Assembly: GCA_903813345.2 (NCBI GenBank)
Contig: CAIIXF020000009.1
Span: forward strand, 18,751,759 to 18,815,758
Length of the DNA: 64,000 nt
Direction of reading: 5' to 3'
DNA from: Owenia fusiformis
Taxonomy: Eukaryota > Annelida > Polychaeta > Sabellida > Oweniidae
Shown here: piece by piece, positions 46,173 to 57,808 of the stretch
How the letters are laid out: each line of letters opens with the position of its first letter
Numbering within the stretch: position 1 is the stretch's first letter
Position numbers and translations under genes: made by a program
The notes under the pieces: model-generated
Told to the model about the DNA's origin: nothing
Database searches by the model: none
Seen by the model: only the letters and a program-made list of their open reading frames with translations

Positions 46173-49106
46173 ATTACACAACAACAGCAACTACTACAAA
46201 CAACATAGAAACTCCAGGCCTTCAATGCAGTAAATCATCAATAGAAATAACTGTGCATAAAAAATGAGAAAACATCATAAAAGCATCATCAAAAGCTGCA
46301 TCTGATAACACAGCTAATAAATTACATGCAATATTCTCATTTCCACATTACTTATTGCAAGGTCAATTCTTACATGATAAACCTCATTCAAATCAACTTG
46401 ATTGAAAATGCAGTACCTTTTCCAGATAAAGCTAACTCTTTCATGTTGTGTGGGGAAATCCATTCTGTGCCAGTTAGCTAGTATACTTCTATCTGACAAG
46501 GAGAGATTACTTTACTGTTTTGAATTCAATCAAAAAGCATTGAAGAACCATGCTAACATATTTACATATGTTCAGAATAAGATCTATAATATAATGTTAG
46601 AGTGTGTTGTCCTCGAAGGGTTGGACGACACATACTTCACAGTATATAAAGGGCAGTGTTGTATTTAAAAGTTAAACAATAACCTCTAATAACCATACAA
46701 GAGCATTATGGAAAATATATTTTGAAATTATATAATTTCACTTTTAAATGGAAAGCCGATCACCTTAAAGTTGACCGTAAATAAAACTATTGGTGTTTAA
46801 GTATGAAATCTATCTTTCTTGAACTGTAAATGTCAAAATAAGGAAATTGCTATGGCGCCTGGTTGTGGGAGTTGCACACATGAATTGTGGCCTGGAATGC
46901 AGCCTGTGTACTAAGGTATGAAACCATTTGAAGAATGTGGGATACAAAGATATCTCATAAGTGTATGCAATGGTGGTCCTATTTTAAAATGCAAAATACA
47001 ATAGAGCAGAATAGATTGAAGTTAAAAGAAGTAAACCATGCAGTTGATCATTTTGAAGAAAATGGAGTGGAACTGGAATGAGCATGTGCAGATGGACGTG
47101 TCATGAATTTCCTGTGAGAAATGAAGCATATTATGCGTGGGGGGGAAATGTGTTGTGTGTGGAATGGCGGCTGCATTTTTTCCTCCTCGCCTGTTCATCA
47201 CATTATGCAACTATTGTTTCTTATCCAACTATATGTAATGTTATGATCACACCCATAGAATGTTTTTAAAGTGCAGGAGTACTTAGGTTTTTCAATCAGC
47301 GGGTCAAGTACAATGCCATGGGGATACTAGAATAGAAAGTAATCAAACATTGATGAACTTGTCAATCAGCTTTGATTGCATAATCTATCAAAACAATATG
47401 ACAGTTCTTCTAATAAATCTCCAAACTTAGGATGTGGCTCTGTTTTACTGTAAAGTGGCTTTTAATGAAATAAAGCATTATAAACACAATGAGCCCTTAA
47501 AATGCAATGTGTGATCAAAACTTAACATCGCATGTCTAATTAAATTGGTAATATGGGCTGGGGTATTAAATGAAAGGTGTATTATAAATGGTAAAAAACT
47601 TCTAAGATAAGACCCATAAACCATATAAAAATATGAAAACTGAAACATGAGCTGTATGTTTCAAATGATTTCTATATGACATCTGACCAGAAAATACATT
47701 TAGGTGTTATCAAAACATTTTATACCATTCACAAAATACCAGCATATATATAAGAAACTCCAGAATATTTTACACAATGAAACTGCTTTAAAACATCATT
47801 GATATATTATAGGTCTGGACTATGTTCCAATATTGCATTTGACCCATCCATCAATCTACAGAGTTGCATAATTTATACTAAATACAAAAAATTGGAATAT
47901 ATCTTTGCCATGATGGAATGTGACAATTCACAGACAGTTCCATCCTCTAAAACTGTAATTAAACTGCATTTCTGCCTAGTAGTTTCCTTAGTTCACCATT
48001 GAGGCTCATTACATGGAGAACTAATCAGATTTGCAAATGAGGCATGGTTCCCCATTCCTTATAATTATTTGAAGTTCAATTTTTCATGCGTGTACTTTTA
48101 TTTAAGTCACATGAATCAACTCAAGAAAAAGTCTTTCCTTAGATATATATTTTGTTGATTGCAGTCACGTTCTTGAACTCATATCAAACCTGTTTGAAAG
48201 GTAATAATTGGTATTTTGTGGTGTTTTTCACGTCACCAACCAAACCAGTGTATTCCTTCATATCATATCTTATACCTTGATGGATCAAGATGACCAAGAC
48301 ATGGTGGTCACACATTGTGATAGCTATTGTTTTTTGTGACGAGCAATTGGAATCTGTAACATTTGTTACTATTTTGTAACTACAACCAGGTGGTGACATT
48401 TTGTCATGTTTTAAGCCTCAACTTTCATCAGAGTCCCTTTATGGCATCCACTTTCTGTGTAAATGTTAACAGCCATTCTACCTTCTCTCTATTGGCCAAA
48501 GGTAATCCTATTAAAGGTCTTGATATGGTATTGTGATGTCAGAAGTCTACTAATATGGGGAATTATGGGACATTATGGGTCATCAAGGGACATATATCTC
48601 ACCATAATTGACAATGGGGACGAGATGTAGTTTTCCTGCATTTTCTGTCTCTGACATAACAGAATGGACTATTTGAATATATGTACAGTATAGCAGTTTC
48701 TACCCTTTGCATTTGTTTGACTTCACTTCTTAAAAGAGAGCTTCGTCTTCAGTGTAGTTTAACTAGACTCTGCACGCAGGGTAAGCAGTTTCATTAGCAA
48801 GTATTGTCTCTTACATTTTAGGAATGCTCCAAAAAATCTGTTCTTGATATGGTGTCTTGATAAACTCATTCATTTCTTGTTTAGGATGTATTAGTTTGTC
48901 ATTCACACCTATTTCCCATAAGAAAAATACATATTTCATTTCTCATTGTATGTGTTGTCATAATTAATGTTACAAACTTTCATTTGTAGAATTTAGCCTT
49001 TTGTGCCTCTTACACAGTTACGCCTCTTCATCTTTTGCATAAAACATTTAATTAATTGCCCTATCTGAGACTAATATTCACCTATATGTTTTATCCCCAA
49101 TTGCAG
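46173..49106. other. rest of the large intron before the first turret exon
   Basis: Contains a dispersed-repeat copy at about 46980-47090 and the SINE-like fragment at 48712-48790. Several short frames (46402, 47078 and 47799) have no recognisable domain. It ends with acceptor tatccccaattgcag. Confidence 0.6.
48712..48790 (+). repeat. SINE-like fragment, compact copy
   Basis: Reads ttgacttcacttcttaaaag, gagcttcgtcttcag and, after a short gap, ctagactctgcacgcagggt. Matches the two separated pieces at 11690-12035 and joins them directly, suggesting that this is closer to the intact element. Confidence 0.65.
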
Positions 49107-49227
49107 CATTTTAGGAATGAATTTATTTGGGTGCAAGTTCTGCGAAAACTACAAAGGAAGTGATACAAGAAAGTGTAATCGTAAAAATTTTGACTCGTTA
49201 CTTTGGGCGATAGTGACAGTGTTTCAG
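49107..49227 (+). CDS. Cav3: Cav3 alternative turret exon (vertebrate-like), domain II
   Basis: A 121-nt exon between ccccaattgcag and GTTTCAG|gtatgc, in phase 2 to 0. It encodes [20 protein letters not shown] then [16 protein letters not shown]: the end of IIS5, a short turret with three cysteines, and the pore-helix region. [16 protein letters not shown] is identical to vertebrate Cav3.1, so this is the vertebrate-like form. Its alternative is 50668-50830. Using both or neither would shift the frame, so phase alone makes the choice exclusive. In Lymnaea LCav3 the equivalent pair (exons 12a/12b) changes sodium permeability; the parallel is from family knowledge. Confidence 0.96.
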
Positions 49228-50667
49228 GTATGCCTTACAAGCTGGGATAGTCTCATCGAAGTAATGCTTCATGTTGTTGGTTAGCTTTGCATGAATGTAT
49301 GCTTCATATACTTTGTATAATCACATTAACGAGGAATGTGCCAGAGCATGATTTTATCTTGTCTTGTTGTATCATTTATGTGTGTACAATATTTGTCTTT
49401 ATTTTTATAGCACCCTTTTGGGCTTTTGGGGCTATATTGTATTCATTGTACATTCTCAAAAGCTCTATATTGTGTCATAAAGCTTTACCCAATGCCTTTG
49501 TCCTGCACAAACCCATATGTTGTCCTCCCATTCCTGTAGGGGAAGGTACTTGATAGACTACCATTGGCTTTGTCAATATGGACCATCATACAATAACAAA
49601 ACAAATTCTCCCCAAAAGTAATTGATTAGAAAAGCAGATTTGGTTATGTCCATGGCAATTTTCCTCGACCAGAATTGTTAAATCAAGCAGAATGAAATAT
49701 TATTTTTGTTCGTAACATGAAAGTGACTTTGTTTATGGAACAGAATCATTTTATCACACTGCGATCATTTAGAGATACATCTAGAGAAAAGATGTCAAGG
49801 TGGTCATGTTTTGGTATTCAAAATAAAAGGGGAACGTCAAGAATTAATGAAAAATTGCATGAAGGAACCTGTTGACAACACCATAAATTGTATAGAAATG
49901 CCAGAAAATGAGGCGCTTCATCCAAATTTTGTGGAGAAACAGAGGGAAATAAACATGACTTGATTGTCATATTAAGCCTCAAAAGAGATTAGGATATATC
50001 TTTAATTTATAGATCTTTTCGATCAATGATCAATTTGGAGTGAACACAATTAGTGGCATGAATGATCAAAGAATATTAGATCCTTGAATAGGTCCAAATA
50101 GTTGAATAGGTACACCTATATTGTCTATTTTGTCCAGATGGAGTACTCTGCATTTCTGAAATCCTTTGTAGTTGTTCTCCTGTGTCACCCAGTTTCATGT
50201 TTCTGTTTGTTTCTTTTTCATTTTATTTTAGCATACTGCATGTGGTCTTTAGCTGTAGGTTTTCTTTTGATAAAATCTCACATTGGTCTTGGTTAACATT
50301 AAAGAAAATCATGGCAGCACTGCATAGACTTGACACTATGAGCAACCAACTATATAGGAATCCCATTAAACCAGGCAGTTCTTTCAAATTTTAGAGAGAG
50401 ATGGATTGAACTATGTATTACCAATGTGAGATTCAAAATATAATCCTGTTTCTTGTTGCCAGATGAATATCAGAAAATTTCTTAAAAGTTTAACACAAAA
50501 ATTAACATTTACAAAGCAATGATGCCTTGATTGTGGATGGGTCTAAAATTTGAAAGCCTGGTAACCAGAAACAAGAATATTTTCCTGACGTTATTTATTA
50601 TTGAATTGTTGTATCTGCCTTTATGCATGGGGCCTTATTATTTTGCTGTTGTCTGCATGTTTTCTAG
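49228..50667. other. intron between the two turret exons
   Basis: Includes dispersed-repeat copies at 49800-49985 and about 50310-50420. The open frame just upstream of 50668 is intron read-through, since a normal acceptor (gttttctag) lies between it and the channel sequence. Confidence 0.75.
49800..49985 (+). repeat. old dispersed intronic repeat, best-preserved copy
   Basis: Contains attgtatagaaatgccagaa, then gcgcttcatccaaattttgt and ggaaataaacatgac. At least a dozen other degenerate copies carry the same ordered blocks: a caaggaataaag-like block, attgtatagaaatgccagaa, cacttctttcaaattttaga and ggagtggaataagcatgac. Length is about 170 bp. There are no terminal repeats or coding capacity, and no tRNA-like head was recognised. 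It may be a SINE or MITE of unknown class. Confidence 0.65.
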
Positions 50668-50830
50668 TGTCCTTGGCATGAATATTTTCGGTGGAAAGTT
50701 TTGCTCCACTCCTGATGGTGCTAGTTGCAAATGTATGGGCAACCTGGACAGCTTTAATGAAACTATGCCGTGTACCTGTTTCCGTAGTAACTTTGATACC
50801 CTCACAAGATCTTTCTTAACAGTCTTCCAG
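50668..50830 (+). CDS. Cav3: Cav3 alternative turret exon (cysteine-rich), domain II
   Basis: A 163-nt exon between gcatgttttctag and GTCTTCCAG|gtagat, in phase 2 to 0. It encodes SVLGMNIFGGKFCSTPDGAS, then CKCMGNLDSFNETMPCTC and FRSNFDTLTRSFLTVFQ. The turret is 14 residues longer than in the 49107 exon, has five cysteines and an NET sequon, and its descending segment (TLTRSFLTVFQ) differs from the vertebrate-like [12 protein letters not shown] cysteine-rich alternative IIS5-P turret is a known protostome Cav3 feature. In snail LCav3, splicing of this region raises sodium permeability without touching the filter ring. The frame forbids co-inclusion with the 49107 exon. Confidence 0.95.
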
Positions 50831-51211
50831 GTAGATTCTTGAACTAGATATACTTCCATATAAAGTTACCCTACTTCTGAAACACCCTGTATATTCTTGG
50901 TATTGGGAATATTATTTCTCTATTGTAGTGTAGTGTAGTGTAGTCTAATTTAATGGTGTCTAACCTAAATAAGAATATATTGAAAAATCTTTGAAGCATC
51001 ATTTTAGCAAATATCAGCTCTTCTACTGATTTATGTGAATTATCATAATTCCAAAAACATCGTGTCTGTGAATTGTTCCAGCTTTACTCTGTTGTTTAGC
51101 TCCCAGTCAAAATAAATGTTCCAAAATAGCTGATTGAATAAAAATAGTTTAAAGATACAGTTGTACTTTTTGCATTTCATAGATTTACTTTTAATTTGTT
51201 TCTTATTTTAG
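50831..51211. other. short intron before the IIS6 exon
   Basis: 381 bp with a small gtagt microsatellite near 50928-50945. The acceptor is tttcttattttag. Confidence 0.85.
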
Positions 51212-51370
51212 ATTTTGACTCAAGAAGATTGGAACGAAGTGCTGTATAATGGAATGGCGAAAACATCTGCTTGGGCTGCCCTCTATTTTATTGCACTCAT
51301 GACATTCGGCAATTACGTTCTCTTCAACTTATTAGTGGCTATCTTGGTCGAGGGATTTTCTGGAAATGAG
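51212..51370 (+). CDS. Cav3: Cav3 exon: domain II filter and IIS6
   Basis: A 159-nt exon in phase 0 to 0, between tcttattttag and GGAAATGAG|gtaggg. It begins [19 protein letters not shown], with the glutamate of TQEDW as the domain II member of the EEDD ring, then [19 protein letters not shown] and [10 protein letters not shown], the IIS6 helix. Nearly identical to vertebrate Cav3.1. Either turret exon joins here in phase 0. It can splice to 55701 or directly to 57809, as both start in phase 0. Confidence 0.98.
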
Positions 51371-54289
51371 GTAGGGATGAATTGAATTTGAATATCTCAT
51401 ATTTTTCTTTAATCTCTTTCTGGTTTATTTTGTACTAAATATTTTTCTTTTCTTTTGTGGAGCACATCTTTTGTTATTTGTTTCATTTGTGTACACACCT
51501 GATTTATTTTATTTTTTGTATCTTTACTTATCATTTGTTTGTCTTTCCTCATCTTTATTTTGTTATGTTTTTCTTTCATTAAGATTCATATAATTCATTT
51601 ATATAATTTGGAAAATGCACATTTAGTTCAGTTTACATGTACATTGTTTGCAGGAATTTGACTTCCCAATTCAACAATCATTATTATTAACAATGATTTA
51701 ATAGGAAATCAGTATTTTATGAAGTAGCCAACTATAAAGTAGAGTAAATATTCCCCTCTTCTTTTTAGTGATATTTCATAGTCTCACCAGTTCCTAGCCA
51801 GCTTCCATGAAGGGGAGGGGTTGAAATTTTATAATCTTCTGGGGAGGCTTGGATTTGATATTAACTAGCCAATTTTTCTGATTTTGGGTAAATATTTTTG
51901 AAACTGAATACCTACCGAAATTATCATGATTTTATCAAGTCTGGGTCCCACTGGCTATGGGCTGTTACATTTGTAAAAATATCTGACTTTGTACAATATG
52001 TCTGAACCATCATTGATACCTGTGTTTACAGGAATCTGTTTAAATGAACACTTTCCCAATGTGAACACACAATTCATGTCTGCCATTGACCCCATCGTGG
52101 TCATGCACTCCAGTGAACAACTGAGAGGCCAGGTCAGAATTTAGGGATTTTTCACACAAAACAAATTGTCTCTGATGTTAGGGTTCAGACCTTTGTGTAG
52201 GGAAAGATCTATTTGCATACCCGGGTTTAAGAGGTGATCACATACCATTCCAAAAATCATTGTATTTTGAGGTTTTGAGGCTATACAGGGTGTCAAATAA
52301 ATATGTTATCCTCCCTTTATTCCAAGAGAATGATTTTTTGGCATAAAAGTACATCTACTTGTAGTTGAGCTGCTCCATGGAGCCTAGTTTTTATGTCCTA
52401 AAGAACAATTCAGATATCGTTTAGAGAAATAAGTTATCCAACATTATGTGGATGTTAGAGCTAAGGAGGGGAGAACATATTTATTTGACACACTGTATAT
52501 AATTACAGTTTTGCGTGAAGAGACATCGATATTTTGAAACTGCCTCTTCCGATCCCATTTAAGAATATGTTCACATAATATCACATAGTGTTCATTTAAA
52601 ATGATTCTATCTTCTGGCTCAGCGATATTATGTACATTGTCAGAGATTTGATAGAATAATGAAACCTTAACAACATCACAATATAGGACGTAGTTTGGAT
52701 ATTGTATCCAATGCAAATGTTGCTTTATATTCAAATTGGGAGACTGGAGAAATTTCAAAATTATGAAAATTCATCAAATCATTGTAACATTCATATATAT
52801 CCAAATAAATGTTTTAAATATGTGATGTCTTTTTTAAAAAAAGTAATGCTGGAGATTATTAAAGATATATAACTGGATCATAAGAATACAGAATATTTAA
52901 AATCACATATTTGAATCTTTTCTTTGAATGTTAAAATGTTTTGAAAGGGTCTAGATTTTGTTTTCGTCGGGATATCATTTTTATCCACTTTTGAATATCA
53001 ATATCTGTACTTTGTCATCATATACACTACTGAAGATATTCATATTTACAATTGGATAAATAGCATTCCCTGAAAAATAATTATAAAATAAATCAACATT
53101 TGAGTCTAAGCCAACATTTGATATATTTTGTCTAATTCAACTATTTTTATTGTAATGTAGTATCCACGCTATAAAAAGGTGGGATATCGCTTTTTGATAG
53201 TGTTTGGGTTTTGAATCTTGTGCAACTTAGCTCTCCATAAAAAAACTTCATATACTGTAGCTGTACTGGAGTAAATTAAACTGTAAATGGATAAGTGTGA
53301 AGTTTATATAGAATATAGAAAGCATTTTGTTGAGATACTGATATCAACCTATATAAAAGAATAAGGAATAAAGAAAATATGGTGACTTATAAGAAATTAA
53401 AGTGATCCATCCTTAACAGTTTTAGAGCTCGGATATCCTCAATGTATAGAGTGTCACAAAAATGTATCTCAATTTTAACTTCAGATTTTTATTATGATTT
53501 GTATGGAAGTTATTCATGGGTTTCACTTTTTGTCTCACCCTGTTTTACAATAGTTCTTTCTGCTATAAAGTCATTGTGATTTGACTATGCCAAATGGCGA
53601 TCCAGCAAATGCATTGGTTGAATTCTTGAATTTTATAAAAAGAATATGAAGTTTTTGTACATGGAGCTTCTTGCATTTGATCAACTGATTGATAGGTTCA
53701 TTTATATTCATCTGCAGTTATATGCATTGCATGATTATCTATCTAAATGTATTCCTAAAACTGTTAGGGATAGATGAAATAACATTGGAATAGATGATCT
53801 AATTTGTTTTGCATGTTACTTTATACTTTGCTTAACCTCTATCTGATATTTGCTTCATAGCGTTTATATATTAAAGAATTTAGTTTGGCTTTTTAATGCC
53901 ATTAAGTTTTGTTTTTGGTTGATTCCAATGAAAGAAAGCAAAACTATGAATGTCATTGGGGTCATGTGTTTAAGGGAATAATAGCTTAGAAAAGGGTGAA
54001 AATGGTGAAAACTTAAACGTATAGGTGTGGCATGCAGGCACATGAAAATTAGGCTGTTTATTCAAACTTAAAAGAGAAATGGTACAGATGAAAAAATGAC
54101 ATTTTGAGTTCAGCATGTAGCAATAGATATGGAAGCACACATATATCTTTCTTGCGACTTCTTGTGTCCTTTATCCTGTTTTCAAATCAATATCTGCACT
54201 TATAATTAATGTGAAATATTGTGCTTTAAGTGCACATGTACACTCTGAGACTGCCAAGGGGCTTCTAGAGAATCTAAAAATCCTATATA
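51371..54289. other. intron after IIS6
   Basis: Holds the 210-bp MITE at 52286-52495. A smaller imperfect hairpin at about 53446-53543 has gagtgtcacaaaaatg at one end and tttttgtctcaccctg at the other. No exon is recognised. Confidence 0.6.
52286..52495. mobile_element. 210-bp TA-flanked MITE
   Basis: Begins cagggtgtcaaataaatatg and ends catatttatttgacacactg, flanked by TA on both sides. Inverted ends extend about 35 bp with mismatches (ttatcctccctt opposite aggaggggagaa). No coding capacity. Ends resemble those of 5356-6888 and 27895-28131. Confidence 0.88.
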
Positions 54290-55334
54290 CGAGGGAAGAT
54301 CCAAAAGTTTCCGGCCTAACATAGTTCTAGTTGATGGATTTTCAAAATGATAGTGTCATTTTTCAATGTAGTCTCCCTGTACTTCGATGCACCTGGCCCA
54401 TCTTCTTGGCAGCATCTCAAGTCCAGTTCTGAAGAAATCAGGAGCATAACCCTCCAACCACTGGTTAACAGCTATCTTGACCTCATCATCATCATCAAAG
54501 CGTTGCCCTCGTAGAGATTTTTTGAGTTTCCCAAATAGGTAATAGCCACTGGGTGCTTGATCTGGAGAATAGGGTGCGTGCGGTAATAATTCCAGATGGC
54601 ATTCTTCCGCTGCATCACGAGCAACTTGGCTTGTGTGAACAGGTGCATTGTCCTGTTGATGCAAAACTCCAAGACGGACTTTATGTGGCCTGGTTTCATC
54701 AAGTTTAGCAACAAAGCAGCATAATATTCTCCATTCATTGTAGTACCTCTTGGAAGGTAGTCTACTAAGATAGGACCTTCACAGTCCCAGAAAATGGTGG
54801 CCATCATCTTATTGTTGGATGGGGTGAATTATTCTACAAACGGTACCATATGATAATCCAGTTTCTTCTACAAGTTCACGTATAGATTTCCGCCTATCTT
54901 CCAATATTGTTCGATGTACAAGATCAACATTTCTATCTGAAGTGACATCTTTAGGTCTTACAGAACGTGGTGCATCATCAATTGATTCCCGTCCACGTTT
55001 AAATTCAGCCACCCAAAATTTTACAGTAGAATAGGAGGGAGCACCTTCCCCATACACATCCTTAAGTCTATCGTAGATTTCCTGCCCTCCATTTTCTTCT
55101 TGATTTAGAAACTTTATCACAGCTCTATATTCAGTTTTCTCCATTGTGATCACTGATGTGCAGCCACTGTGACCTGACCTCATTATGAATATTCTAAAAA
55201 TGAGGCTGTGACCCCTAGAGGTTAATCATATGCATAAATTATGTTCATACATAAGCAACATTTGAACTGTGAAGAATGGTTGCTCTCAGACATCGGGAAC
55301 TATGTTAGGCCGGAAACTTTTGGATCTTCCCTCG
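54290..55334 (-). mobile_element. internally deleted mariner transposon
   Basis: 1045 bp bounded by 38-bp perfect inverted repeats (54290-54327 and 55297-55334), starting cgagggaagatccaaaagtt and flanked by TA. The minus strand carries a broken mariner transposase. Perfect ends with a damaged gene indicate recent movement using a transposase supplied elsewhere, or recent insertion followed by damage. Confidence 0.95.
54356..55183 (-). pseudogene. mariner transposase, internal deletion and frameshift
   Basis: The N-terminal part (ATG at 55183 or, more likely, 55144: MEKTEYRAVIKFLNQEENG) contains helix-turn-helix DNA-binding segments (STVKFWVAEFKRG, TGLSYGTVCRIIH). The frame then jumps to the catalytic part beginning MATIFWDCEGPILVDYLPRG, skipping the region that normally holds the first catalytic Asp (VDETW-type box). 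A frameshift near 54700 separates this from QQDNAPVHTS, the second Asp box, and HAPYSPDQAPSGYYLFG, the third-Asp region (YSPDLAP-type). The total is roughly 80 residues shorter than a usual ~345-residue mariner transposase, so it cannot be active. Confidence 0.93.
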
Positions 55335-55700
55335 TATATATACATATATATGCCTTAAACTTTAATCATCCATTTATAGAGCATGTTTTGTTTATCAAAT
55401 ATACAGGGTGTCCAGTTAATAGTAAATGTTAGATAATGTCCTTCTTGTCATGTTAAAATTTGCAAAACTAAGAGGCGAAATGTTTAATGAGCAAGGAATA
55501 AAGTTAATCAGACTTGTAGTCAAATTCTTAATTGTAAGGGAATGTTAGGAAATCACATACAGTACTTTATTTAAACGGAGAAAAATATTGAGTTAAGCAA
55601 ACATGACATTATAACTGGAACCCCTTAATATATTTATATATGTGTTTTTAGTTATCTATGCTTTACCATAGTTTATCATTTCTCTCTATCATCAATGCAG

Positions 55701-56039
55701 AAAAAGCCTCCTGCCACTCCTGCCACTGGACCCTCTTTGATGTCTTTTGCATCATTCACAAAAAACCAAGAGGATGAAAAAATGAAACGGTATTATCAGA
55801 TAAAAACAGACTCTGCTGGAAAATTGCCAATATTAAGGCAACGATTTTCCCAGGGACGACCAGCACAAAGACCAACAACTCTTAACTTGCATTGGTGCCT
55901 TAAACCTCGGCGATGTCATGTGACATTCAATTTTCAACCGGTGACATCATTGACGCCAGTGCCTGATTTCTATCCAAATATGGATATGGATTATGACGAA
56001 AATTACTCATGTTATGAGACAAATGAGTCTGACTTTGAG
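55701..56039 (+). CDS. Cav3: Cav3 exon (probable, optional): start of the II-III linker
   Basis: 339 nt in phase 0 to 0, between ctatcatcaatgcag and TTTGAG|gtttgt. Encodes 113 residues starting KKPPATPATGPSLMSFASFT, a basic patch (RQRFSQGRPAQRP), LNLHWCLKPRRCHVTFNF and an acidic tail (NMDMDYDENYSCYE). No similarity to vertebrate Cav3 that I can recognise, so the call rests on open frame, phase and sites. The donor gtttgt is weaker than average but also occurs at 63843. Being phase-symmetric it can be skipped (51370 to 57809) without frame loss, so it may be a cassette exon. Confidence 0.75.
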
Positions 56040-57808
56040 GTTTGTTCAGAAAAAATTTGAGCCATCTCAAATGTAGATGTCACAGGAGTAGATATCACAA
56101 TTTCAAAATAGATGAATCTTTCACTGATTAGGGCATAAAAAGTCATTTATATATTTCATACTTTTGATAACTTCATATTTTTTCCGCCAAATGATATATA
56201 ATGTTCAATTGTATCAATATTTCATCTTGCATTATCTTAAAAGTGATCAATTCCAATTCCAATACCAAGTACATGAACAAATATGAGATGAAATGAATAC
56301 TTTGATTTTGAGTATCAGGTATATCCTTTTGGAAGTAAGTCATTTCTAGTCTTAGGGATACCTTAGCCATAGAGTAGATACGATTTATTTCCCAGGATAT
56401 ATATGATATCTAAAACCCTAAAGATCACAGTCATGAAGTTATCATATCTGACCCTAATGGAACTGATCCCTCCATTAATTTAAATTGGTCAGCTTCTTTG
56501 GACTCTGCATTGGCCTTAATATCACAACACAATACACTACTGTTCCATTGTTTAGAATTCCCAAAACTGTAGGCATACCATAAGTGTATATTCATATTCA
56601 GTAACCTCACTTCATCTTCGTGACTATGGTGCATATAGCAATTTTCAATTGAAGAGTCATCCTAAAATGTCAAACAGCACAAGATATTCACTTTATAAAA
56701 CTAGAAATGCATGTCAGTAGTGTCAAAATTCATAAGAATCTATTGTATACAATTTACTGCATTTTACTTTGTGCATTATATTATTCAGCTACCAACCCAG
56801 TTATTGTCAATGCACCCAATGAAATTGTTAGTGCAGCTAATGAATTTGTCAATGCACCCAATGAAATTGTTAGTGCAGCTAATGAAATTGTTAATGCACC
56901 TAATCAAATTTTTAGTGCACCTAATGAAATTGTTAGTGCACCCAATGAAATTGTTAGTGCACTCAAATGAAATTATAAGTGCACCTAATCAAATTTTTAG
57001 TGCACCTAATCAAATTGTTAGTGCACTCAAATGATATTGTTAGCGCACCTAATGAAATTGTTGAATCTTGCCGCATACAATTGAGCTTCATTATTTATAA
57101 TTTAGCATCTTGCTAAACGGTCTCATAATTCAATGCCAAATATATGTACATATTATACATGCAATATTAAATGATTTGAGTAGAATGCAAAAAAATGATT
57201 CCTATAAGAAAATCTGTATTTAACCCTCTCATTGAAACATATTTATTTCAGTTCAAAGTATTGATAATTAACATTGTCAAAATACATGGCAATGTAAAAT
57301 GAGATATACAATATATTCAAACTGGAGGCTTTCTCTAAAATATCCTGAACTACAATTTATGAAATTCAGTCGTATTTCACATTATGAAAGACAATTGAAA
57401 TTCAAGAATTGCGCATAATTTATAGCTTCTTCTCCCAGCTTATTTCTTCTAAATCAAACTGTAAAATTCACACTAGTATAGCATTTTCAAATATTTTAGT
57501 ATCATTTCAAAATTGTACATTTTGATTCGAAAATATGAAAAAGACACAAGGGCAGCATTTGAAAAACACCAAATTAACCATAATACCCGTAAATCTTATC
57601 TAAATAACATGATTTTAAAATTTAGATACTAAATAAGGAGAGCATTGAATTAAATTTGTACTAATTTTCACCACATTCTCCTGTATATATCCATAGTTTT
57701 TTGTATGATTTAGGTTGTATTTTCTAATGTTGTTCCTTGTGAATTTTCATAATTTGGAGCTTGTTCAAAATGGTGTAAGAGGAGTACCAATGTCTTTACT
57801 TATTACAG
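56040..57808. other. intron in the II-III linker
   Basis: Contains the 21-bp repeat at 56800-57065. The rest is AT-rich without recognised features. The acceptor is ctttacttattacag. Confidence 0.7.
56800..57065. repeat. 21-bp minisatellite
   Basis: About 12 copies of a 21-bp unit aatgaaattgttagtgcacc plus one base, with a few 22-bp copies that break the open frame. The apparent 87-107 codon proteins are repeat artefacts. Confidence 0.93.

Noticed and set aside
50531-50667. Upstream extension of the 50668 exon as coding
   Set aside because: The open frame is intron read-through; a normal acceptor and the exact Cav3 phase place the exon start at 50668.
56707-57034. 87-107 codon frames with NEIVSAP repeats
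   Set aside because: Translations of the 21-bp minisatellite, overlapping in two frames.
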